Source of the DNA: Gammaproteobacteria bacterium
Lineage (GTDB): Bacteria > Pseudomonadota > Gammaproteobacteria > Tenderiales > Tenderiaceae
Direction: 5' to 3'
DNA length: 64,000 nucleotides
Assembly (NCBI GenBank): GCA_016200485.1
Contig: JACQEP010000020.1
Location: 31,785-95,784 of the forward strand
In this document: positions 8,379 to 16,218 of the stretch, in pieces
How the letters are laid out: each line of letters opens with the position of its first letter
Numbering within the stretch: the first letter of the stretch is position 1
Position numbers and translations under genes: made by a program
The notes under the pieces: model-generated
Told to the model about the DNA's origin: nothing
Seen by the model: only the letters and a program-made list of their open reading frames with translations
Database searches by the model: none

Positions 8379-8843
8379 ATGGGAATGTCATTACCAAGGC
8401 ATCGAATGGAAGCTTGTTCACAAGACATTGATATAGAATTTATTGATAATGCAATTTTTGTTATTGGTGCAGACCAGTCAATTCGGATACGTGTATCTCG
8501 TAATGATCCAAATTTGTTGGAACGATTTAAAATCTATTTTGAGTCGGTGTCAGATACGGGGATAGAAGTGGGTGCCTGGATGCACAACATTATTTTCTAC
8601 CCCGGCGATGATTGTGTCGAGCTCGCGTGGCCATTGTTTATTGCGCCATCAACGGCAAGCGGGATTTATCAATTCAGTTTTGTGCTTGAAACCGATCGTG
8701 GCCGGACTCGGCTGATAAAGCAGCTGGTTTTATTGCAAAAACCATTAAGTCAATGTTCCCTCTCCCGACGTACACGTCATGTACGTCTCTCTTCAATGAC
8801 GGGTTTTCTGACGGCATTGCCGGTAGATAAAACTCATCATTGA
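8379..8843 (+). CDS. Orphan protein, predicted GlrR/sigma-54-controlled
   Basis: 154 residues from the ATG at 8379, chosen because acggag at 8367-8372 is a good ribosome site; a longer form from 8343 lacks one. I do not recognise the family. The central 100 residues alternate hydrophobic and polar residues like a beta-rich domain (DIEFIDNAIFVIGADQSIRI; PLFIAPSTASGIYQFSFVLE), while the C terminus is basic and Ser/Arg rich. There is no signal peptide or membrane segment. It stands alone between glrR and a strong terminator at 8876, behind a sigma-54 promoter and two GlrR-type sites, so it is probably a dedicated output of that system. Confidence 0.65.
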   Translation: MGMSLPRHRMEACSQDIDIEFIDNAIFVIGADQSIRIRVSRNDPNLLERFKIYFESVSDTGIEVGAWMHNIIFYPGDDCVELAWPLFIAPSTASGIYQFSFVLETDRGRTRLIKQLVLLQKPLSQCSLSRRTRHVRLSSMTGFLTALPVDKTHH

Positions 8844-8875
8844 TTCTAGCAGTAGCGATTCTCCCCCTTAACTTA

Positions 8876-8901
8876 GGGCACCGCAATGGTGCCCTTTTTT
8901 T
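8876..8901 (+). terminator. Rho-independent terminator after the 8379 gene
   Basis: The stem gggcacc/ggtgccc (8876-8882 and 8888-8894) with loop gcaat is followed by seven T at 8895-8901. It lies 33 bases after the stop of the orphan gene and ends the sigma-54-driven transcript. Confidence 0.9.
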
Positions 8902-9000
8902 ATTTGAGTTTGACTGGCTTCTAATTTTAAGGTCGCATAGATGGGTATTACCTGAAACCTACGCCATCCGAAATCTTTGTGTCTCTGTAGCGAATCCTTT

Positions 9001-10968
9001 TTATTGTTTCCCCTGTAGCTGCAACAAAATCGCTTCGTTTTCCAGTGTCGAAGTATCTTGCGTGATTTCCTGTCCTTGCGCGATAGTACGTAGCAGGCGG
9101 CGCATGATTTTGCCGGAGCGGGTTTTGGGCAGGTTGTCAGCATAACGGATGTCATCAGGTTTGGCGATAGGACCAATTTGTTCGGCGACCCAATTGCGTA
9201 ATTCATTGGTCAGCGTCGCATCGATGCCGCCAGCAGGGCGTTGTCCACGCAGCACGACATAGGCGAAGATGGCTTCGCCCTTAATCGGATCGGGGCGGCC
9301 GACGACAGCGGCTTCTGCAACGCGCGGATGGGCGACGAGTGCGGATTCGACTTCCATGGTGCCGAGACGATGGCCGGAGACATTCAGCACGTCATCGATG
9401 CGGCCCATGATCCAGAAATAGCCGTCTTTGTCGCGACGGGCGCTGTCGCCGGCGAGATAATATTTGCCGCCGAATTTATCCCAGTAGGTTTTGACATAGC
9501 GTTCTTCATCGCCCCAGATGGTGCGTAGCATCGATGGCCAGGGTTTTGTGATGACGAGATAACCGCCTTTGTCCGGTGTGGTGATGCTGTTGCCTTGTTC
9601 ATCGACGACATCAGTTGCGATACCCGGCAAGGGTAAGGTGCACGAGCCTGGTTTGGTCGCCACAGCCCCTGGGATCGGTGCGATCATGATGGCGCCGGTT
9701 TCGGTTTGCCACCAGGTATCGACAATCGGGCAACGTTCTTTGCCGATGATGGTGTGATACCACATCCAGGCCTCGGGGTTGATCGGTTCGCCTACTGTGC
9801 CCAGTAAGCGCAGTTTGGATAAATCATATTGTGCGGGGATGTCGTCGCCACACTTCATTAATGCGCGAATGGCGGTCGGCGCGGTATAGAAAATCGTGAC
9901 GCCGTGGTCCTGGCAGAGTTTCCAGAAACGCCCGGTATTGGGTACAGTAGGCGCACCTTCATAAATCATCATGGTGGTACCTGCGGCGAGCGGCCCATAA
10001 GCGACGTAGCTGTGGCCGGTGATCCAGCCGACATCGGCGGTGCACCAAAAGATGTCATTATCGCGGATGTCGAATACCCATTTGAGGCTGGTCACAGCGC
10101 CGAGCAAATAACCGGCGCTGGAATGCTGTATGCCTTTGGGTTTGCCGGTGGAGCCGGAGGTGTAGAGCAGAAATAAGGGGTGTTCGGCTTCGACCCACAC
10201 CGGATCGCAATTGGCGGATTGATTGGCAACGGCATCATGCCACCAGATGTCACGGTTGGCCTTGAGCGGGACTTCGTTGCCGCTACGGCGCAGGACGATG
10301 ACTTTTTCGATGGTTTTGCAGCCGTGTTCCAACGCAGTGTCAGCGGCGTGTTTGAGTTCAATGATTTTGCCGCCACGATGGCCACCATCGGCGGTGATTA
10401 GCAGGCGAGCGCCGGCATCTTCGATACGGTCTTTGAGTGATGTGGCGGAAAAACCGCCGAAGACCACTGAATGAATGGCGCCGATGCGGGCGCAGGCCTG
10501 CATCGCGACCACGGCCTCAGGCACCATCGGCATATAAATGACGACGCGATCGCCTTTCTTGATGCCTTGGGCGTTGAGTGCATTGGCGAAGCGGCAGACG
10601 TCGGCATGTAATTCCCGATAGCTCAGGGTGCGGGTGTCGCCCTGTTCCCCTTCAAAAATGATGGCGGTTTTGTCGCCTCGGGTGGCGAGGTGACGATCCA
10701 GGCAGTTATGGGAAACGTTCAGTTTGCCATCGGCGAACCACTGATAATGTGGCGCCCGGCTGTCATCGAGCGTTTTGGTGAAGGGGGTGTGCCAGTTCAA
10801 TTCTTCCCGGGCCTGTTTGGCCCAGAAGCCAGTATTATCCTGCTCGGCCTCCTGTTGTATGGCCTTAAGCTGTTCCCGGGAGTGAATCCGGGCGCGGCGG
10901 GCAAAGTCTGATCCGGGCTCGAATGTGCGATTTTCATGCAAAATGGATTCGATGCTATCGGTAGACAT
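9001..10968 (-). CDS. acs: Acetyl-CoA synthetase (AMP-forming)
   Basis: 655 residues, the standard Acs length. It activates acetate to acetyl-CoA through acetyl-AMP. Motifs: P-loop-like [11 protein letters not shown] near 270, the acyl pocket [10 protein letters not shown] near 420, and the C-terminal [11 protein letters not shown] near 620, whose lysine is the site of regulatory acetylation in this family. A strong ribosome site (ggaggaagga) precedes ATG 10968. It is monocistronic and divergent from the DUF3579 gene. No terminator is evident between its stop and the facing terminator at 8876-8901. Confidence 0.97.
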   Translation of the reverse strand: MSTDSIESILHENRTFEPGSDFARRARIHSREQLKAIQQEAEQDNTGFWAKQAREELNWHTPFTKTLDDSRAPHYQWFADGKLNVSHNCLDRHLATRGDKTAIIFEGEQGDTRTLSYRELHADVCRFANALNAQGIKKGDRVVIYMPMVPEAVVAMQACARIGAIHSVVFGGFSATSLKDRIEDAGARLLITADGGHRGGKIIELKHAADTALEHGCKTIEKVIVLRRSGNEVPLKANRDIWWHDAVANQSANCDPVWVEAEHPLFLLYTSGSTGKPKGIQHSSAGYLLGAVTSLKWVFDIRDNDIFWCTADVGWITGHSYVAYGPLAAGTTMMIYEGAPTVPNTGRFWKLCQDHGVTIFYTAPTAIRALMKCGDDIPAQYDLSKLRLLGTVGEPINPEAWMWYHTIIGKERCPIVDTWWQTETGAIMIAPIPGAVATKPGSCTLPLPGIATDVVDEQGNSITTPDKGGYLVITKPWPSMLRTIWGDEERYVKTYWDKFGGKYYLAGDSARRDKDGYFWIMGRIDDVLNVSGHRLGTMEVESALVAHPRVAEAAVVGRPDPIKGEAIFAYVVLRGQRPAGGIDATLTNELRNWVAEQIGPIAKPDDIRYADNLPKTRSGKIMRRLLRTIAQGQEITQDTSTLENEAILLQLQGKQ

Positions 10969-11071
10969 GACTTCCTTCCTCCAGGTAATTCGTTAATCAA
11001 AAAGGAGAAATATAGTATCAGGCCTGCTGCCTAAGTGCATGGGGGGTAGCCGGGTAGTGGGCGGTTCGTTG

Positions 11072-11225
11072 TATAATGCCGCCAAGTCGTTATCCCTGCG
11101 GGGTAATGGACAAACGAGTACTTTCGCCCCGGAGTGGGGCGGCGCACTCCCTGGCAAGGAATCCCGGTAGAGAGCATGCAGTTCGGGGGTGGTCCGTGTG
11201 ATCGGACTTTACCCCAGGGCGTATT
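11072..11225 (+). ncRNA. Candidate structured RNA / 5' leader upstream of the DUF3579 gene
   Basis: A perfect TATAAT at 11072-11077 is followed by three compact hairpins before the gene at 11241: ttatccc/ggggtaa (11090-11096 with 11100-11106), cgcccc/ggggcg (11125-11130 with 11136-11141), and a two-part stem of ggggt/acccc with gtccg/cggac (11186-11215). About 150 bases therefore hold three stems and almost no coding potential on the plus strand. It does not match 6S, SRP, RNase P, TPP, cobalamin or cyclic di-GMP RNA motifs that I can recall. It could be an unrecognised cis-regulatory leader or a small RNA; no terminator lies between it and the gene. Confidence 0.4.
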
Positions 11226-11240
11226 TTGGAGAGAGTTGAG

Positions 11241-11516
11241 TTGGGTAGCGGTCGCATATTGATCATACAGAGTGTGTCGGAAGATGGTCGTCAGTTCCGG
11301 CCCAGCGACTGGATTGAGCGTATCTCGGGGACGTTGGGGTCGTTTGGGTCGGATAACCGCCTGCATTATTCCAACCAGGTCCAGCCCCGGATGATCAATG
11401 GCGAGAAATGCCTGGTGGTTGATCCGCTGTTGCAGGAGCAGAATCCTCAGGCCTTTGAATACATCATGGCCTTTGTTCGCGCTAACAAGTTAAAAGTGCG
11501 CGAAGAGCAGGAATAA
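11241..11516 (+). CDS. DUF3579 family protein
   Basis: 91 residues from the TTG at 11241, chosen because ggagagag at 11228-11235 is well spaced; an in-frame TTG at 11226 would add five residues. The sequence (IIQSVSEDGRQFRPSDWIERISGTL, then YFHG-less SNQVQPRMINGEKCLVVDP) matches the small conserved DUF3579 proteins of beta- and gammaproteobacteria, of unknown function. It is soluble, with no signal peptide. The candidate structured RNA forms its leader and a terminator follows 33 bases after the stop. Confidence 0.75.
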   Translation: MGSGRILIIQSVSEDGRQFRPSDWIERISGTLGSFGSDNRLHYSNQVQPRMINGEKCLVVDPLLQEQNPQAFEYIMAFVRANKLKVREEQE

Positions 11517-11548
11517 CGAGAAAATACGCGGTTTCATGAACAAAAAAA

Positions 11549-11571
11549 GGGAGCCTGAGGCTCCTTTTTTT
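11549..11571. terminator. Terminator after the DUF3579 gene (bidirectional form)
   Basis: The stem ggagcc/ggctcc with loop tga is preceded by seven A and followed by seven T, so it can act on both strands. It ends the DUF3579 transcript. A 198-bp inverted-repeat element begins eight bases later. Confidence 0.85.
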
Positions 11572-11578
11572 GTTATAG

Positions 11579-11776
11579 CAGCTTGTTGAAAAAAGCGATT
11601 AGTCCCTTCTTCCTGAGGGAAAAGGCTACGAGTGCATGGATGCACGAGATAGGGCAACGCATGGAGCAGTTGCCGAGGATGAGGGGGGATAATGTAGTGG
11701 CGATTAATGAATCGCCCGTACGAACCCCTCACCCCAACCCTCTCCCTGGGGGGAGAGGGAGTTTTTCAACAAGCTG
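11579..11776. mobile_element. MITE-like element, copy 1 (TIR cagcttgttgaaaaa)
   Basis: A 198-bp stretch bounded by perfect 15-bp terminal inverted repeats, cagcttgttgaaaaa at 11579-11593 and its reverse complement at 11762-11776. The four bases atag occur on both outer sides (11575-11578 and 11777-11780), as expected of a target duplication. The inside carries ccctcaccccaaccctctccc-type runs but no transposase. A second copy with the same ends lies at 61829-61970. It ends 12 bases from the stop of dksA, so it could form the 3' end of that transcript. Confidence 0.7.
11694..11721. repeat. Degenerate copy of the 28-bp palindrome found at 49089
   Basis: The stretch around gtagtggcgattaatgaatc matches the perfect 28-bp palindrome at 49089-49116 in 25 of 28 positions. 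It lies inside MITE copy 1 and is absent from copy 2, which suggests one repeat was inserted into another. Confidence 0.5.
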
Positions 11777-11788
11777 ATAGGATTTTAT

Positions 11789-12523
11789 TTAGCCGCCCAT
11801 CTGCTTTTCGCGGATCTCGTCCAGCTCCTTGCAATCGATGCAGAGCGTGGCCGTAGGGCGGGCCTCAAGACGGCGGATACCGATCTCGATGCCACAGCTT
11901 TCACAGAAGCCGTATTCACCATCGTCGACCATCTTGATCGATTCCTCGATCTTCTTAATGAGTTTGCGTTCACGATCGCGGGTACGCAGTTCCATGGTGA
12001 AGTCGGATTCCTGACTGGCGCGATCGTTGGGGTCGGGGAAGTTGGCAGCCTCGTCCTGCATGTAATGCATAGTGCGGTCCACTTCCTCCATCAGGGCGTG
12101 TTTCCAGGCAGTCAGCAGGTGACGAAAGTGTTCCGCCTGCTGCGTGTTCATGTAGTCCTCGCCCTTCTTCGCCTGATAGGGCTGAAAGTTGCCAAATCCC
12201 TGGAGCAGGCTCTCGGCACGGGCGCGGGCCTTGGCCGCAGCCATTGACGCTGGTTTGGTGGGTGTTGCAGCTACCTTCTTGATGACAGGGGCAGCGGCGG
12301 CAGGCGCCGGGGTGGTAACTGCTTTTTTCTCGGCGGCTTTTGGAGCCGTTGCGGTCGTTTTCTTTTCTGGAGCTTTCTTCACAGGGGCCTTCTTCGTAGC
12401 AGTAGTGGTGGCCGGTTTCTTAGCAACAGGCTTCTTAGCCGCCGCAGCCGGAGCCTTTTTCTTAGGCGCAGCCTTGGGTGCAGGTTTCTTAGCATTCGTT
12501 GCGGTCTTTTTCGTCGGCGACAT
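11789..12523 (-). CDS. dksA: DksA with a long Lys/Ala/Pro-rich N-terminal extension
   Basis: 244 residues from the second ATG (12523), six bases after aggag; the first ATG (12529) directly abuts that site. The C-terminal 140 residues are classical DksA: coiled-coil tip DPNDRASQ carrying the two key Asp, [14 protein letters not shown], and a four-Cys zinc finger CESCG...CIDC with REKQMGG at the end. DksA enters the RNA polymerase secondary channel and enables the ppGpp response. Residues 1-105 are an added low-complexity tail of [16 protein letters not shown] units resembling histone H1 tails. E. coli DksA has 151 residues, so nearly half this protein is extra. No frameshift is needed to explain it. 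Confidence 0.93.
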   Translation of the reverse strand: MSPTKKTATNAKKPAPKAAPKKKAPAAAAKKPVAKKPATTTATKKAPVKKAPEKKTTATAPKAAEKKAVTTPAPAAAAPVIKKVAATPTKPASMAAAKARARAESLLQGFGNFQPYQAKKGEDYMNTQQAEHFRHLLTAWKHALMEEVDRTMHYMQDEAANFPDPNDRASQESDFTMELRTRDRERKLIKKIEESIKMVDDGEYGFCESCGIEIGIRRLEARPTATLCIDCKELDEIREKQMGG

Positions 12524-12720
12524 GCCCATCTCCTAGTCCGAACCGGGGGAATAAAGGGTTGACTATATACTAAAAATGGCGGCTGCTGGCAACTCTAAGC
12601 GAATTTTATTCTGAAATGGATGATCTCAAGAAAATGTCTATTTATCAATCAGATAGTTAGGAAAAATAGTCCGGGGATGATAAACTTCTAATTTTCAGGC
12701 AGGTCAAACAAAGGGTGTTT

Positions 12721-13482
12721 ATGGCCAATTTGCAGGCACTGATTTTCGATGTCGATGGAACTTTGGCGGATACGGAACGTGATGGTCACCGGGTAGCCTT
12801 TAACAAAGCGTTTGTGAACACGGGACTGGATTGGGATTGGTCGGTCGAGCTGTACGGCAAATTGCTGGCCGTCACCGGTGGCAAAGAGCGCATTCGCTAT
12901 TATCTGCAAAACTTCAACACCACATTTAAATTACCGGCGAATGGCGATGCATTCATCACTGAATTACATCTCGCCAAAAATAAAATCTTTGCCGACATGC
13001 TTAAGAACGGTGCGATTCCGTTGCGGCCGGGTGTTGCACGCTTGTTGCGTGAGGCTCATCAAGCAGGTGTGCGTTTGGCAATTGCAACCACCACCAGTCC
13101 GGAAAATGTCGATGCCTTGTTGCGTTATGCCATGGCGCCGGAAGTGACGGAGTGGTTTGAAGTGATTGGCGCGGGTGATATCGTTCCGGCGAAAAAACCG
13201 GCACCGGATATTTATGTGCATGTACTCAAAGAATTGAATCTGCCTGCATCGGCATGTATGGCGTTGGAAGATTCGCGTAACGGTGTGCGTTCATCGGTGG
13301 GTGCACAGCTGAAAACGGTGATTACCGTGAACGGTTATACCGAGCATGAAGATTTTGCCTCGGCAGCGCTGGTGGTCGATAGCTTCGGCGAGCCGCAACA
13401 ACCGATGCGTGTGTTGCAAGGTAATGCCCACGGCCATCAGTATGTCGATTTAGCCTTGCTCAAAAAACTGCACGGCAGCTGA
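12721..13482 (+). CDS. HAD-superfamily hydrolase, CbbY/phosphoglycolate-phosphatase type
   Basis: 253 residues from the ATG at 12721 (aaaggg upstream; an in-frame GTG two codons earlier is less likely). HAD motif I is FDVDGTLADTE, motif II is IATTTSPENV, motif III the lysine of PAKKPAPDIY, and motif IV LEDSRNGVRSS. A helical cap lies between residues 17 and 90, with an AVTGGKERIRYY cap motif typical of CbbY. CbbY proteins dephosphorylate xylulose-1,5-bisphosphate in autotrophs, but no RuBisCO genes are in the window, so substrate is open. It ends five bases before the aminotransferase start and is probably cotranscribed with it. Confidence 0.85.
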   Translation: MANLQALIFDVDGTLADTERDGHRVAFNKAFVNTGLDWDWSVELYGKLLAVTGGKERIRYYLQNFNTTFKLPANGDAFITELHLAKNKIFADMLKNGAIPLRPGVARLLREAHQAGVRLAIATTTSPENVDALLRYAMAPEVTEWFEVIGAGDIVPAKKPAPDIYVHVLKELNLPASACMALEDSRNGVRSSVGAQLKTVITVNGYTEHEDFASAALVVDSFGEPQQPMRVLQGNAHGHQYVDLALLKKLHGS

Positions 13483-13487
13483 TCACA

Positions 13488-14657
13488 ATGACTTCCGATT
13501 CGCTGCACCTGGCTAAGCGTACCCATGACATCGAACCGTTTCATGTCATGGAATTGCTGGCCAAGGCGCGGCAATTGGAGGCGCAGGGTCGCGATATCGT
13601 GCACATGGAAATCGGCGAGCCGGATTTTCCCACCGCCGAACCCATCGTGCGTGCCGGTATAGAGGCGTTGCAGGCTGGTCACACTCATTACACGCCCGCC
13701 GTCGGCTTACTCGCCTTGCGGCAAGCGATCAGTGATTTTTACCGTCAACGCTATGCAGTGCAGGTAGAACCCGAGCGGATATTAATTACGCCCGGCTCGT
13801 CAGGTGCCTTGCATTTGTTGATGTCGGCATTGATTGATCCCGGAGATCAAGTGCTACTGACCGATCCGGGTTACCCGTGTAACCGGCATTTTGTGCGCCT
13901 GGTGGAAGGCGAGGCCGTGTCAGTGCCCGTAACCGCGGCAAGCGGTTATCAAATGACACTGGCGCAGTTGCAGCAATACTGGAATCCAAACGTTAAAGCA
14001 GTATTGCTGGCATCGCCTGCCAATCCCACCGGCACCTTGATCCCGCGTGCTGAGTTGCAAGCGATCACCGATTTTGTGCAGTCAAAGGGTGCGCACCTGC
14101 TGGTGGATGAGATCTATCATGGTCTGGTTTATGGTGAAGAAACCGTCACTGCGCTTTCACTCAGCGATGAAACCTTTGTCATCAATAGTTTTTCCAAATA
14201 TTTCGGGATGACCGGTTGGCGTCTTGGTTGGCTGGTGGCGCCGAGGCAGTATGTACCTGCGCTGGATAAGATTGCGCAGAATATTTTTCTTGCGGCGCCA
14301 ACGCCAGCGCAATATGCGGCTCTTGCAGCTTTCCGACCGGAAACACTGGCAATACTCGAACAACGGCGCCGAGAATTTGAACAACGGCGTGATTATCTGA
14401 TGCCGGAATTGAAGCAGCTTGGATTTGACATTAAAGTGATCCCGCAAGGCGCGTTTTATTTATATGCCGATTGCAGCCGCTTGACGAATAATAGTTATGA
14501 CTTTTGTTTAAAGTTGCTGAACGAAGCCGGAGTAGCCATTACGCCGGGTATTGATTTCGGCCATCATGCACCGCAGCAGCATGTGCGCTTTGCCTATACC
14601 ACTTCAAAGGAACGATTGAAAGAAGGTGTGAAACGGCTGCGGGCGTTTTTGGGTTAA
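13488..14657 (+). CDS. Class I/II pyridoxal-phosphate aminotransferase
   Basis: 389 residues, fold type I. The N-terminal block HMEIGEPDFPTAEPI, the cofactor pocket GSSGALHLLMSAL and DPGYPCNRHF, the ASPANPTGT loop with its Asn, and the PLP-binding lysine in SFSKYFGMTGWRLGW are all present; the C-terminal arginine lies in HVRFAYTTS. The lineage is that of aspartate/alanine-type aminotransferases, but the amino-group donor cannot be settled from sequence. It starts five bases after the HAD phosphatase, so the two likely form an operon. After its stop comes a repeat fragment rather than a terminator. Confidence 0.9.
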   Translation: MTSDSLHLAKRTHDIEPFHVMELLAKARQLEAQGRDIVHMEIGEPDFPTAEPIVRAGIEALQAGHTHYTPAVGLLALRQAISDFYRQRYAVQVEPERILITPGSSGALHLLMSALIDPGDQVLLTDPGYPCNRHFVRLVEGEAVSVPVTAASGYQMTLAQLQQYWNPNVKAVLLASPANPTGTLIPRAELQAITDFVQSKGAHLLVDEIYHGLVYGEETVTALSLSDETFVINSFSKYFGMTGWRLGWLVAPRQYVPALDKIAQNIFLAAPTPAQYAALAAFRPETLAILEQRRREFEQRRDYLMPELKQLGFDIKVIPQGAFYLYADCSRLTNNSYDFCLKLLNEAGVAITPGIDFGHHAPQQHVRFAYTTSKERLKEGVKRLRAFLG

Positions 14658-14667
14658 ACAAAGAGCT

Positions 14668-14712
14668 TGAACCGCCAAGGACGCCAAGAGCGCAAAAGAA
14701 ACGAACGAAAGT
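14668..14712. repeat. Fragment of a low-complexity repeat (aaccgccaaggacgccaag type)
   Basis: gaaccgccaaggacgccaag followed by agcgcaaaag resembles the gacgcaaaggcgcagagaag repeat arms at 61772 and 62041. The remainder of 14658-15187 shows no gene I can support apart from a weak minus-strand frame at 14788-14979. At 15090-15110 a purine-rich gatggaggtgagatataggag precedes only a six-codon frame. Confidence 0.35.
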
Positions 14713-14787
14713 TAATAAGCAGGGAGTAATCTGAGTTGTAAAAATCTGGATTCAATCTGACATAAATATCAAATGATATCTTTATCA

Positions 14788-14979
14788 TCATACAACACTC
14801 AAATCTAATATATATTTTCTGATCGCTCCAGCACTCGCTTGCTTAATGAGCAATAGACAGAAATTAAAGAACCGCAACGTTGCAGCTGAAATGGCAATTG
14901 TAGCTCGCCATGGTTTTTCGCTGGCGTCAGCACGCATGCCGCGAATCAGCTTAACGATTTTGAGATGGGTTCTAACCAT
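14788..14979 (-). CDS. Doubtful small ORF, basic and hydrophobic
   Basis: 63 residues starting MVRTHLKIVKLIRGM, with a hydrophobic stretch AATLRFFNFCLLLI in the middle. I do not recognise it. It stands alone in a 530-base gap, lacks a clear ribosome site, and could be chance or a remnant of an older gene. It is listed because it is the only sizeable frame in the gap. Confidence 0.2.
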   Translation of the reverse strand: MVRTHLKIVKLIRGMRADASEKPWRATIAISAATLRFFNFCLLLIKQASAGAIRKYILDLSVV

Positions 14980-15187
14980 ATTTTAATATTTCGTTATGGT
15001 ATATCGGATTTCGCTCTTCTATCATTGATCATAGTAGCTCCTCTTAACAGACTATAAAGTCAAATTCCTGCCATTCAAGCGTTCATCACTGATGGAGGTG
15101 AGATATAGGAGGCAACTTTGTCGCTACGAATGATTGTTTAGGGTAATAACTCTTATCCCGGGCAATCAAGTCAATCAGGGAGGCACT

Positions 15188-16186
15188 ATGGTGAATAGTC
15201 GTTCAACGAGATCGAAAATCATCCTGATTGTTGTAGTCAGTGTCTCCGTCTTGGTGATCGTGTACCTGGTGACGCTGATGCGCCAGCCGGAGCTCCCTGA
15301 AGGCTTCGCGATGGGGAACGGGCGTACCGAAGCCACCGAGGTTGACATCACCACCAAGTTCGGTGGGCGGCTTGTACGGCTTTTGGGCAAAGAAGGCGAT
15401 AAGGTTGAAGTCGATCAGGAACTGGCCAGGTTCGATACCCAAGAGCTGGCCGCCCAGCTGCGCCGGACGCAGGCCGAGGTTCGCCGCACTGAACAGGAAC
15501 GGCATTTCGCTACCGCAGTGATCGCCCAGCGCAACAGTGAACTTTCTCTCGTCGAGAAAGATTTTGCGCGTTCGAAAGGACTCTACGAAAACAACAGCAT
15601 CTCCCTGGAGCAACTACAGCGGGATGAAACTGCGGTGGAGACCGCCAAGGCGGCCCTGGCGGCGGCGCGCGCCCAGTTTTCCAACACCGAGGCCGCCATC
15701 GAGGCCGCCATCGCCAACTCTGAGCTGATCAAAACCCAGCTGGACGACAGCATGCTCAGGGCGCCCATCAACGGCCAGGTGCTATACCGGTTGGCCGAGC
15801 CCGGCGAAGTCCTGCCCGCCGGGGGCAAGGTGCTCACCGTATTTGATCCCACGGATATTTATATGACCCTCTTTCTGCCTACTCAAGAGGCGGCAAAGGT
15901 AGCGGTTGGCGCCGATGCACGCGTTGTACTCGAAGGTATAGAGAAGATCGTTATCCCCGCCAGGGTCTCCTTTGTTGCGCCCAAGGCCCAGTTCACACCC
16001 AAAGAGGTCGAGACCCGCACCGAGCGCGAGAAGCTGATGTTTCGTGTCAAAGTCCAGCTAGACGCTGGGTTTCTGGAGACACACGCCGCCTTGGCCAAGA
16101 CCGGCATCCCGGGCGTGGCTTACATTCGTCTGGATGCAAACACAGCATGGCCGGCATCGTTGCAGACGGTGGAACGTCCACAATGA
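15188..16186 (+). CDS. HlyD-family membrane fusion protein (YhiI-like)
   Basis: 332 residues from ATG 15188, preceded by gggagg; an upstream in-frame ATG at 15134 has no ribosome site. One N-terminal membrane anchor (residues 12-33) is followed by a barrel-sandwich half (VDITTKFGGRLVRLLGKEGDKVEVDQELARFD), a long coiled-coil hairpin at 85-185, the second lipoyl half (LRAPINGQVLYRLAEPGEVLPAGG), and a beta-barrel. It should bridge the inner-membrane ABC exporter and the outer-membrane channel encoded next. The order matches E. coli yhiI-rbbA-yhhJ. It is the first gene of a G+C-rich four-gene operon. Confidence 0.88.
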   Translation: MVNSRSTRSKIILIVVVSVSVLVIVYLVTLMRQPELPEGFAMGNGRTEATEVDITTKFGGRLVRLLGKEGDKVEVDQELARFDTQELAAQLRRTQAEVRRTEQERHFATAVIAQRNSELSLVEKDFARSKGLYENNSISLEQLQRDETAVETAKAALAAARAQFSNTEAAIEAAIANSELIKTQLDDSMLRAPINGQVLYRLAEPGEVLPAGGKVLTVFDPTDIYMTLFLPTQEAAKVAVGADARVVLEGIEKIVIPARVSFVAPKAQFTPKEVETRTEREKLMFRVKVQLDAGFLETHAALAKTGIPGVAYIRLDANTAWPASLQTVERPQ

Positions 16187-16218
16187 ACATTTTGCTGAAG
16201 CCATGGAGGGTATGAGTT

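Noticed and set aside
8288..8431. A 47-codon frame (GTG start, taggag upstream) containing VNVLVVDD, which looks like the start of a response regulator.
   Set aside because: It has no continuation in any frame, overlaps the better supported gene at 8379, and the resemblance is only eight residues. It could be a leader peptide, but nothing else supports that.
9241..10911. Several plus-strand frames of 60-95 residues inside the acs region.
   Set aside because: All are antisense to acs, have no motifs and overlap a fully convincing gene.
11072..11225. 6S RNA or SRP RNA as the identity of the structured region.
   Set aside because: No closing stem between the ends, no central bubble pattern of 6S, and no GGAAG-type SRP loop. 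Left as an unidentified candidate.
14788..14979. The 63-residue frame as a transposase remnant.
   Set aside because: No transposase motif, no terminal repeats nearby. Kept only as a doubtful ORF.
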